A DNA stretch of 64,000 nucleotides, taken from assembly GCF_000002075.1 (NCBI RefSeq), contig NW_004798135.1, forward strand, positions 71,229 through 135,228, in the 5' to 3' direction. Made by a program: the position numbers and the translations under genes. The stretch is from Aplysia californica. Taxonomy: Eukaryota > Mollusca > Gastropoda > Aplysiida > Aplysiidae. The notes below the pieces were generated by a model, which did not search any database, was not told the DNA's origin, and saw only the letters and a list, made by a program, of their open reading frames with translations. Below, piece by piece: positions 12,901 to 24,900 of this stretch (position 1 is the stretch's first letter; each line of letters begins with the position of its first letter).

Positions 12901-15900
12901 TTTTTATAAATCATTTTATAGTGAATAATTGATTTGGGCTTCTGTCTCCTTTGTCATATGTGAAATTCAGATGGAACTCTTAACTTTATCTTCACTGCTG
13001 CCACCCTCATTGTGCTGACTGTTGGATTTGTTTGTCCCCCCCCCGGCTGTGCTACTGACTGAAGTGTCTTTAGGCCATTCCCAAAGGGGGAACATTAACA
13101 TGTTCTTTTGCAGAGTAGAATTGTAAATGGGCTGATTCATCAATGTCATGCTCATAAGTCTGCCTGAACTGCAACAGGGAACTGCTGCTTTTCCTTACTA
13201 TCGTCATTATCTTCTACTTCTTTTGTATGTTTGTCACACTCTTGTGACCCGCTATTTCCGGGGTTCCTTAATAGTCGAAGCAGATTTTGTGCTGTTGAAG
13301 CTAGAGAGGTGAGCAGAGTAAGCCTGATTCCCTGTAAGGACTTCTCTGTAGACATCCACCCTTTGGCGCTCAAATGACCAGGGGGAACATTAACATGTTC
13401 TTATGCAGAGTAGAATTGTAAATGGGCTGATTCATCAATGTCATGCTCATAACTCTGCCTGAACTGCAACAGGGAACTGCTGCTTTTCCTTACTATCGTC
13501 ATTATCTTCTACTTCTTTTGTATGTTTGTCACACTCTTGTGACCCGCTATTTCCGGGGTTCCTTAATAGTCGAAGCAGATTTTGTGCTGTTGAAGCTAGA
13601 GAGGTGAGCAGAGTAAGCCTGATTCCCTGTAAGGACTTCTCTGTAGACATCCACCCTTTGGCGCTCATATGACCTTTTGCAGTTGCGAGCGCCGTAAAAT
13701 CTCTACTAAAACAAACTTTTTTTTCTTTTTTTTTCACTTCAAATTTTTATGCTGTTGTTGATAAGATCAGGCTAGTGTGAGGTCAAAGAAGTGGTTGCCT
13801 TTTCTGCTTGGGGTTTTATTTTATTTTTTTTATTTTTTTATTTTTTTGGTCATCTGTGCTGGTGGTTGAAGTGTGCCACAGGCAGTTCTTTACTGTCCGT
13901 CTTTGTTTTTTGTGTGTATGTCACTGCTCTAAAAGGCTGTACTGTTTTTTTAAACAAAACGTCTATCTTTTTCAGAATCCCAGAGTTTTCATTTGAGACT
14001 CACACCCTCACAGCCAGATCAAGCTGGTATGATTTTTTACTTTTATATTTGAGCTCCCTAAGAGACACAAAATATTCATTTTGAAGGCAGACTATTTACC
14101 TTATACAGTTGTGAGCATCGTAGAACCTTACTAAAACAAACAAGACCATTTATAGAGGAATTATGGGGTCCATCTTTTGTCTGTACATAATTTTCAGGTG
14201 ACAGTCACAAAAGAGAGGTAGAAAGGAGGCACAGTAAGTACAGAGGAAAATGCCACTCCTACCCTAGAGAGATTGTAGTGTCGAAGTGGCTTCCCACTGA
14301 CAGGGAAGTTGCTAGAGCTGTACACAGGTAGCAAACCCGCTCGTGCTCGCAAGCCCCTAGTTCAAGCCACAAGCCTCAAATCACTAGGTCAAATCATCAA
14401 ATCAAATCTCCAGCATGATAAGTTGAGTCTAGCCTAAGCTTCAAGTCCACACCAACTAGTAATCCGCGAAGCCACTAGTGTCAAACCCCTTCATCCTCCC
14501 CACCCTGCTTGCAATCCGCGACGTCACTTACGTCAGAAAGAGAGAGGGGGGGAGAGAGAGAGACCCCGCTCACAGTGTCACTGTGTGGCATAGCGCTGGG
14601 GTCTGCTCTATTAATCGAAGGTTTGCGAGCAGCGGACGTCCATCAAGTCTCAAATCCCGTCCACAGCACAGTTTGACTCTTGAGTCCCTGAATTTGCTTT
14701 GCCTCCCATTTCTTGCTCTGTGTCCCTTGGCTTGCTTGCAACCTGGAAAGACACCTGTGCCCCACTACTGCGTTTGCAGGGCAACACCGCTCGCCAGCAG
14801 CAAGACCTTGGAGTAACTATCATCAAGACCGGTAATCCACCCCGCTCGCAGTGTGAACTGTGGAGGAAGGGAAAGGCTGTGCTTGTTTTGGTGCAAGACG
14901 TAGAGAGCCGAAGATATTTTTAACTTCCCGCCGTTGATCAGCTAAGCGTGTGGATGAAGTGAGAGGAAATGTGGCATTGTAGTAACAGAGACCTAATCTA
15001 GTAATAAGTAGACTTAGATTACCTTAGAATGGAAAACTCCAGGGGTCGTTGTGATTGGCTTTTGTATCATATGTATGTAGCATATTACTTTTGTAGATGT
15101 TTAACACTCCCAATGACATAATACAGAACATTTAGGAGACGGGCTAGGCCAACTTCAACCCAATGTCAGGGCCAACCTGGGCTGAGAGAAAACAACGCCC
15201 CAGCAGAAAGACGGAGGTTCTCAGTAAAAATTTCTACCCATACGGGAATCAAACAGGTCTTTTGCGTGCGACGACGAAGCGCTTAATCCGTGCACATTTT
15301 TTTAAAAAACGGCCTTTGCATCGTGAGAATAGCCGTTCCATTATTAATTTTAAAGTGCATTGAATAGAGCTTTTTCTTTTTTACAACCCGACTATGGAAA
15401 AAAAACAATCTTGCACTTTTTGGTGCTAGCCTCTCAACGCAAATGACAAGAGAATCTTCTGTAATATGTACTGAGCCCACAACCTCGAGAGTTCGTGACG
15501 TCACGACACAGTACAGCAAGACTGTCTGAGAGTCACAACTCACCGGAAGTTCCCCCTGGTAGCGAGCGGGAGGCAAAGCAAAGCACAAGCCTGTCCGCAA
15601 GCCTCTGGCGCAAGCCGTCTGTTGCTCGCAAGCCTTCGATAAATCGTGCAGTCTCCAGCTCTAGAAGTTGCACTACTGAGTCCACCTGTAAATGGGACAA
15701 TGGACTATTTGAAATCCCCCAGCCTGTGCGGGGCATTCTTACAAGGCTAGGCTTATTATGTCTTATTTGAGGACACTGCTCTGCATGTACCGGTACTTGT
15801 CTGAGAGCCCTGTTGTCACCAATATTTATCAACTCTTAGAGTTTGTCTTTCTACCTTTGATGTCCTAACTGAAAATATATACAACTAAAAAATTTGTTTT

Positions 15901-18900
15901 GTGTTTCTTTAAAGTACTGGCCTGTAGCTCGCTCCCTCAGTCGTACCTATTGGAAAGCCTTTATAGTTAGAATTCAATTAGAATGGTACACAGAACACAT
16001 TTTCAACAACTGAAAGTTTGGGATCTCCATTTCTTTAAAGGGATACTCAGAGGTATAAAGTTAACTTATTACTATTACAGTATATGCATATTCAAATCAA
16101 GCCTGTCAAATTACACAACTTCAAATGATTTACACCGATCACTTATCAAGATTTCTTAGTCTCGTGCTAACAATTTAAATCTCTATAAATACCATGATGC
16201 ATTTATTTTTTATAACTTTTTCTTCCCTTGGCCTTTCAGCTAGTGTACGTGAAGACGATTCTGCCTCACAATTCTCACCGAGGAAAAATGTGGCAGGGTA
16301 AGTATCTGTGCAGTGCCTTTTCTCAAAGGCACTGATTTGTCACCAATGATGAATGTGCAGTCGAACCTATTCAAGAAGATCACATATTGTTGAGGAGAAA
16401 GTGGTCATCTAAGACAGGTGGTCCTCGTGGATAGTGGGAAGTGGTCTTTTGGACTGGTGGTTATCCTGGTGGTCATTGCAGCAGATTTGACTGTATTTTT
16501 GTGTGGGTTTTTTTGTCCTTTAGTTTATTTGGTAAGAGTTTTACAGCTCTCGCTACTGCACAAGGCCATATGAGTGCGCCATTCTGTCGTTTGATGATGG
16601 CATGTGTGGGTAATTAAGCTAATATGTGTCAGAAAATGCCAGTTACTTCAAGTGCGAGGAAATGATAGATATTCTGCTCTCAGTTGCATCACCTTGTGTC
16701 TCTTAAGGTGTTGCAAATATATTCCTTCTTTGATGTGTCTTTTTCTTTTGTCTTACATTTGGTGTTGACTTTCTATTTCACTGACTTCACATCTTTATCA
16801 TCTATACCCAGGTTTTGAAGGTTGGCCTCTTTGACTGTAAGGTTGTTTTTGGTGTGGTATCAATTCGAATTATCAAAATGTTCACTTTCACGACAATATG
16901 GTCTTCAGTAAGAAACACCCATAAGCTGATAATAGTACAGGGATTCCTTCTGTCTGCTTTGAAAACATTGTACGTAAACATAGATTCACAAGTTTGTTGT
17001 AGTAAATGCTGCAATGCTTTCTGTCTTAATGGAAAGTTTTCAAAAAAATACAATGCACTGGCCACTCTAAAAATAGGTTATAAAGTCAAATAAATTTATA
17101 AGTTGGTAGTGCTTTGTCTCTTTAACTTTATTTTACAAATAGAATAGCCATAGTCGTGCTCTGGGGATTTCAGGATCATCATTATTATAGAATTTTATAT
17201 TGATGTCTACTAGTCTTATTGTGAAGGTTTTAATGTGCATTTTGTTGTTCTGTAGTAACGTTTGATTATTTTTAGTGGGCTTCCTTTCGCATGCATACCT
17301 ACATGTACTTATTGTGTTTCATTTTATACTGTCCTTCAGATACTTTGGAGTATGTGATGAAGTAAATGGCTGCTTATGAATTGTATGAGAACTGCAGTTT
17401 GAATCCTTTGTTGAAGTATTTGTGTGCTGAACTTCTTGCTTTTGATAGATCTTTAGTACCGTATATAACCAAGGACACTTTTTTTTCAAGTCAGATTGGG
17501 TGGAAAGTTAGACTGGCCAAGGGACATATCTTTTGAATATTCAGCAGTGGATTAAATCTGTGTCCACCAAATGATTTCTCTCATGCCGACGGTCCAGAAA
17601 AATTAAGTACCCCTGAACAGGACCTTGATGAAAGTAAAAGGTTGTACAGTCGAAAGTAACACTTGCTATTAGAAAGGAGTTACAATTCATGAAGTTTTGT
17701 CATTTTGTGAAGGATGTGTTGGAAATGGTTTAACTCAAAGTGTCAATCTAGACTGGTCACTGCTGTTATGTAAATTCTACCATATATGGGGCGGGGGGGG
17801 GGGGGGGGGGGGGGGAGCATCATTGCAGAAGAATTTATTACACTTCTTTTGCATTTTGTCTTGTGTCTCATGCAGATTGGAGGGAACAGGGCCAAGCACA
17901 AGCAAAGAGACTTCCTCTGCCCTGCCTTCTTTTCATTTGCAAAGTGAGTGAAAGTTACTATTTCAACTACAGAACGACAGAATAATTGTTGTCAGTACTT
18001 GTCAGAGATTTGTAAAATGATTTTGTATCACAGATTTGTTTGGCGATTTGATTTCTCTGATTTGTAAGATATAAGTCAAATTATATCATAGATCTAGAGT
18101 GGGGTGGGATTTGATGTGATAACTGGCTTTAAATAAGATTTTTAAGGGCATGTGATATTGATATCAGAGATTTGTATATTGTATGTATCAAGTTCAATAA
18201 ACAGCTAAACTCATTTTCTTTAGCATCTTTAGATGTCTGTAGCTGTCAGTACCTTGAAACATTTTGAACATGACTAGTATAAATAGTTCGGGCAGACTTC
18301 AATCTACTGTTATAGTGTGTCTGTAGTTTGTGGCATTGGTGTAATTAGTTTTATAGTCGATAGAACTGTAGGGACTGAAAATTGAAGTACTGTCTCGTGT
18401 GCTGGGTTTTTTTTCATGTACAAGAATGTTCTATTAATCTCCGCTCTATCCTTAGAGCCGTCTATTCCAATGGAAGAGGTTGAGACCAATGAAGATAGTG
18501 AGCGCAGCATCAGCGTTTTCCAAAGGGTCAAGTCAGGTCTTTCCACCCCTCAGAAAAAGACACGGATATCAGATGATAGGTAACTAGTAGACTTTGTGCA
18601 TCTATTGGGAATATTTGTGAGTAGAATTTCTGTGCCTGTAGACTTTTGTTTTCAATTTCAACAAATTTTCTTTGCTATGTCTTGTCATCACACTCACCTT
18701 ATAGTAGCTTTGTATTTGTCTCTCTCATAATGGTTACATTAGCAACTGTAGCCTCCTTCCAGATCTGTTTATGGGGCTCAAGAGAAGAAAAAGAATTTAA
18801 TAGTTTTTAGTGCTGAGCCTTGATGTTTATAAATCTTTAAAATCCATTTTTCCTTTGTTTTAAAACTGGAGGTTGATGCTGGTTGTGATGGGCTGTGTGT

Positions 18901-21900
18901 TGTTTCTTTCCCTCTTCTGCGACTCGTGTCTTTTGTCTGGCTGTCTCTGAGAACAATATGACCATCATTCTGTTTTTCTGTACCTGACTTTAACTTGGTT
19001 TGTTTAGGGGGGGGTTTTTTGGAGTAAAATGTGAAGAATTTTTTTTGTACAAATTGCCTCTGACTTACCTTGTTACAGTGAAGACTTTCCAGCAGTGAGG
19101 AGCCCCAGAGGGCGAATTCATACCGCAGAGAAGCCACTGTTGCCTGAGGAAAGGGGGAGCACTCCTGGGAAGCGAGAAAAATTGGCTCATGGTAGTGGTG
19201 CATCTAGCTCATATCGTTCTTCAAAAGTCAGTAAATCTCTACTGTCTGAGAGTTTTATGAAAAGTCCTTCGAAGTCCAAAACAGGCCATGTAGATGTCGG
19301 AGAGTCCAACAATAATCTGGGTGAGGCAGCACTGATGGCAGGTTCAAGAAGTTCCAGTGCATTGAGAAAGGACATCTTGTCATTTAAGCTGAAGGGAGAC
19401 CAAAGTTCTCCTCACCGTTTTGACCAACCACTAGTCATGGACTCAGAGCAGCCGGAAGTGATAGTCTGTGAAGAAGACACAGAGCAAGGTTTTGACCTGG
19501 GAGAGCAAACTGTGTCTTACGAGTTTGACAAAAAGGAACCTGCACACCCAGCTAAGGGTGTGGAACCTGCGGATCAATTTACAGAGGAATCTGAGAGGAT
19601 CAATATTGTCTGCAGCAGCAGTGAGGATCCGATAAATCCATCTCAGAAGCGAGCACCGGTGTCTAAAGTAAGAGGCTTATCATTGGATGAGGAAGAGTCT
19701 TCAGCTGTGAAGATCTTTGAACAAGAGACTTTGGTTGATCCTGAGAGTAGACCAATTTCACGGAAGGTTGGAGAAAATAAGAATAAAAATATTTCAGCTG
19801 TATCAGATGGACGAAGTATTGATGAAAAAGGGGACTCACAGGATCAGAAAAGACTCCATGGTGAGCCTTCTTCGGGTCACACTGAGGCTAGTACTGAGAA
19901 ATCGGCCGAAAAGACACCTTCAAAATTGATGTTGACAAGCAAATCAAATCTTGGTAGCCAAGGCCGCTCTCGAGATGTTGATCTAACTGAACAGACAGCA
20001 AAAAGGACACTTAGGAATGATGACTCTATTCGGGAGCCAAGCTCATCCCTGCAGAACCCGTCTGGGTCAAGGTCACGTCTACATGAAGGAGCGGGTGGGG
20101 ATGAGCCTCGATCTTCCCCTCCTGCTGCCGGACTCGCTGAGCCCAGTGTGTCCCGGAGCAATATATTCAGGTGGGGAACTGTTGTGAGGAGAACACTTTC
20201 TGAACTTTCTCACTGATTTTTTAAATATTGGTAGGTCTCACTTTTGAAACGTTTCCAGGGACCAGATTTTTTTGGGTATTTTTACAGCAAGGTTTGTCTT
20301 GAAATTTCAAATGTAATACAAAAGATAAAAAAAGAAAATTGCATGTATTTGCTTTTTGTCTAATTTAAGCCAGGTTTTTAAAACAAATACGTATGCTTTA
20401 CTCGTGTTCCCCCCCCTCAATTTAAAAAAAAATGAAATGAAATAAATAACGTGCATATTAAAAATTTTGCATATTATTTTTTTTTTGAAGACACATTTTT
20501 GAATGGGAAATGTTAATACAAATATTACAAAGTGCATTTCACTTTGTCTTGCATTCAAACTTCTAAAGATAGCTTAAAGATATATTAAAATAGTATAATT
20601 TTGTTTCTTTTTATAGTATTATTCTGTTCGTTTGTATCAAGGTACACCAAAACAAATAGCTGTGACTGTTGTAGTTCATAATTATTCTTTTGCTGGAACG
20701 AAGGTGCCTTTTGTCTTTGACTTTCTGTCATTGTTCTGATTTGCAGTGAGAGCAACACATTGAGGGAGTCTGCATCATTAGACCCGTACATATTTCGGGG
20801 CTCTCAATCTCAGAATTTTGGAGATATTTCTGCACTCCCCCTCTCTGACAGGCCACGGACTGGCCAGCCTGAAAAAAAGAAGTCGATAAAGACAGTGCGG
20901 AAAGTGCTGAAGAAGAAAATGCCTTCAAAAGAAGAGATGGCCAAGTCTTCGTCAACAGATGAAGGTACGGGCAAGGAGCAAAGACCCGCACGTCCTGTCA
21001 CAAAATCCAAGAAAACTGGATCATCTGTGCAAGAGGACGGACAGCCTGATGAGCCAAGAAAGTCTGAAAAGACCCAGTTGACAACAGCTGAGGATAAGAG
21101 ACAGTTCAGCAAGCCTCAGACACCTCCACCAGTAAGGGCGTCGCCCTCTGCTCGCTCTGGTAACTAACTTTCTATCTCCTGTTGTAGTTGTAGCCAATTC
21201 AGCAGTCCTGGTGCCGTATGATAAAGTATGGATTTTTTAAAGTCTGTTTCAACACTGCTTTTATTCAAGAGACTTGACCTCCAATCAAAGGTCCGATAGG
21301 AACAAGCTTAGTTGGTGGAGAGCTTTAAGATTTCCCGGCACTACCTAAGTTTAAGAGTGCCTGATTTGGGTATCCCCACTTTAGAACCATGAAATGGCAT
21401 TTACAAGATTGGTGTATGCTTAGTAGTTCTGTATAAGGTGTCATTGGTATCGTGCTGTTCTACCTTCCATCTCTTTACTGATTTCGTGAATCTGACTGTG
21501 CACCTCTCAGCTTTCAATCCACATGTTCATGCAGTCCATTGTTAGTGTTCACTGGGGGGTGGGCTCTTTGAACTATTGTCAGTAGCAGACTCATGTGGAT
21601 CCTAACGTTTTATTTGATAAAGCATAATATTTGCATGGCAAAGGAGGTAATTTTGTATTCTTCAAATTGTTTCAACACTACTTTTAATTTGAAAGGATGC
21701 TCCATAAAATTGTGAATAGCAGTGAGAAGTGGTCGCTTTTAAGCACAATGGGGCTATCTCGAAAAATGCTGTTTTGAGAAAATCAAAGTTTTTGGACCTT
21801 TGTTCAGTTTCTTTAAAAGAGAAGGAGGGTTTTCTCTATAACCAAACAAATATGCACACCAATGAAACCAAAGTTCTTCTATAGGTAAGGCAATGCCTGC

Positions 21901-24900
21901 TTTTGGTGTAGGTCAAGATTTCTGGAAACCCTGAAATCTGGGTTAGCCCGCTTGTCCTTAAAAGCGACCAGTTTGTCATAGGAATTATAATAAGAGTAAA
22001 ATTCTTTGGTCAGTATAAAAACTTACCGAATAAGCAAAAAAATTTAGTATTTGTGTTTTCCATATCCTGCTTATTTTTAATGCATGTGTATATGATTTGC
22101 TGTTTGAAATGTGGAAGTTGATCAGAGTTAGCAGCTGGCCAGATTCACCTCTGTAGTGTTATTGTTTCTGTCCATCTTGCCATTTGCGCTTTTATATTAT
22201 ATACCTTTAGCTTGGCCTCCTAAAACGAAATCAAAATATGTTTAGCTGATCTGTAAGATTATCATATTGTTAGAACAGCCTCAAGAGTAGTACTAGATAC
22301 CATTACGTTTTATTGTAGTGCACATATTATCAGCTTCTTGTTGTTTTCACTCCGCAGATGTACACTTGTCAGAGACGCTGCAGCTGGACAGAAGTGACTC
22401 CCGTGACGGGGCGAGCGAGTCCGTCAAGGCCAGAAAGTCGGCTGTTGTTAGTTTTTCTGATGAAAGGCCTGGAGAGGTACACTTGATCAATGTCCCATTC
22501 TTTTTTAGAAAGGGGTGTATCTTTATGGGCTTTCTGGTTTTGTGAAACAACCATAGTGTATACCTTTTCCTGGGGCATACATTTTTCACAAAGATTATTA
22601 AGATAAATAGAAGGAAATGTTCTAATAGATATGGTGAAAAGAAAATAGTTGAATGAATTTTTGTATGTTTAGTTTTTTAAATGTCTTGTTGTGAAGTTTT
22701 TCTCAATAATTTTGTGTTTTTGGCTATTTTTGATTGTTGTTTTTCTTATGTTTTTTCAGTACATTTAAGATTGAATTTCTCTCTCACTGGTCAGTTTATG
22801 ATAAGATGTAGTGGCAACTAAACACAAGCGTGCCAAGAATGTTAAACAGTGCTGATGCTACAGCTTTTAGCTAGATGGTCTTTGTGATGTGTATTTGGAT
22901 GAAACATATTTTTTAAATTTCCCCTAGCTAAAAGACGGGGTACTACACTGCTACAACTAGCCACAGTATGGTATTGTATTTTTAAAAATTTATTGTGTGG
23001 TCGTTATCATGTCAAGGCATACAGAATTTTCTCCAGGGTTAAATGAAATTGCATTTTTATTTCATTCTTTCCTCTCTTTACCATGTTATGACTTTAATAT
23101 CCTCAGGCTGCTCCGTTAGTTCGAGATGCATCGGACAACTCAGACTACGAAGTTGAGAGGACAGTGAAAAGGAGTGTTCTTAAGATGGTGGTGACCGTCA
23201 TCGAGGAAACAAGAACAGAAATCCTTAACTCCAAGAGAAAAGTTATCAGGCACACAGAGAGCAGTGTAAGAGCACCTTTTATCCCTTTAGTATTCTATGG
23301 TCAAGATGTTCCTTCATAATGGTATTCTTTCATCGATATGTTAGTGAATCCAATATGGCGTAGGTGGCCAAGTGGTTAGGCTACCGGACTCGTAATCGTG
23401 AGGTTGCGGGTTCGGAAGAGGCAATTTACACTAATTTTCCTCACTTCACCCAGGTGGGAACAGGTACCTGGCCATAGACAGCGAAAGATCTTGTCAGTAT
23501 GTTAGTGTTTTAGCACCTATAAATCACCACTTGCACTGTATGCTTCCGGGGAAGTTGAGATTGTTTCAGAATGCTCTCAGGTCTGCTGTGGTAATAGTAT
23601 AGATTGTGAAGCGCATAAAGCTTGCTGTTGAGTGGGGATTTGCGCTATACAAATGCCATCTATTATTATTATTTACCTTTTGAAATGAGTAATTTTTTAT
23701 TTTCGTAATGCACCAGAATAAAGAAATGAGTCGGTGTTCTGTCTGTGTCGGACTGTATCTTTGTCCACCTTGAGGTGATTGGAAGACTCTAATGCTGCTT
23801 CTTGACTCCTCCTTATTTGTTACTGTGAGTGGCTTTTCCCTCTTTCTCGAAATACAGTTTTTGCATTTGTTAACATCTCTATTTTTCCAACTTCAGTAAG
23901 TTCTTTGACCTCAAAGGTACCTTCTTGTGTCTTGTTGTGTTGTGAAATTCAAAACAGATCTGAAGGCAGTACTTTCTTACACTCATTTTACAGCTGCAGT
24001 GACTAAAAACAGAAAAATTTCATTTTCTTTAAGTAGAGTCTTATGTTTGTCCACAGAGGACAGTGTTTCACCAAGAGATGGAACCAGTTGTGACATCAGA
24101 GGAGGTCAAAGAGCACACCATCTCTCCGGTCGTGTCACCATCTCGGTCAGTGAGTACAGTAACCACTGGAGACTTGGCAGACATCAGCTCCTCGTCATTG
24201 TCCCGTACTTACAGCTCAGGTGAGGTGTTGGAGGACTCTGTGTGTTTCTTGTATTGTCCTAACAAGATCCATCAGAAAGTCCACTCTAGGTTTTCAACCC
24301 ACGGTGCAACTGATTTTACTTATATGACCTATTGTCGTTATAAAATAAGTTTATCTTGCATTTAAACTGCTCTATGCCTTTTATGAAGGTTGATTATTGA
24401 TACCAATCTAAGTCGTTTTAGATTTGTTATTAGACTTGTCAGGGGTATTTTGCTGAGTTTGATGAAGTTGGCAGGCCTGTCCTTTCTGGACTTTAAGTGC
24501 TAAAGCATCTGTAATGCACTCAGTGTGCTCCTAGGAATTTTTTTTACCCTAGGATCAGAGGTGAGGAAAATCTTTGCTTGAAATGAGAGTAGAACAAAGT
24601 CCTGTGGCCTTTCCTTTGAGCTAGTGAACATCTATTGTGCTTGCATTAAAATGATTTTGAAGGCGGCTGCTGTATATTCTTGTAATATTCTATAAAAATT
24701 TGTGAAACAAACGTGATTTTGTTTTTCATAATAAAAGAGAGGGGAACTTTAAAATACCACTGAATTTTGTGAGTTTATGAGATAGAGTTTAAATAACTGA
24801 ATGTTTTTATGAAGAAGTGTCACAGCTGTTGCAAAACTGTTGATTTTTTTTCTGTTCAGGCTCTAAAACCAGCAACCCAAGTCTTGATATGGTTCCCCTC

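Noticed and set aside
13152-13737. A minus-strand gene encoded in the two overlapping frames with MSAKGWMSTEKS
   Set aside because: The frames lie in a dispersed repeat whose other copies are interrupted, and the second frame exists only because of the 295-bp duplication. Kept as a finding, not a gene.
14478-14923. Extra TP53BP1 exons in intron 9
   Set aside because: Open frames of 74-112 codons occur, but no acceptor/donor pair preserves phase 1 to phase 1 with 53BP1-like sequence, and exons 9 and 10 already join in frame.
21120-21135. Donor gtaagg at 21132 as the end of exon 14
   Set aside because: It looks like a good donor but would give phase 0, while exon 15 requires phase 1; gtaact at 21160 fits.
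23358-23430. A functional tRNA-Thr(CGT) gene
   Set aside because: The anticodon loop reads CTCGTAA and the A/B boxes are present, but there is no acceptor-stem pairing, the TPsiC region is broken and a SINE body with (ATT)n tail follows.
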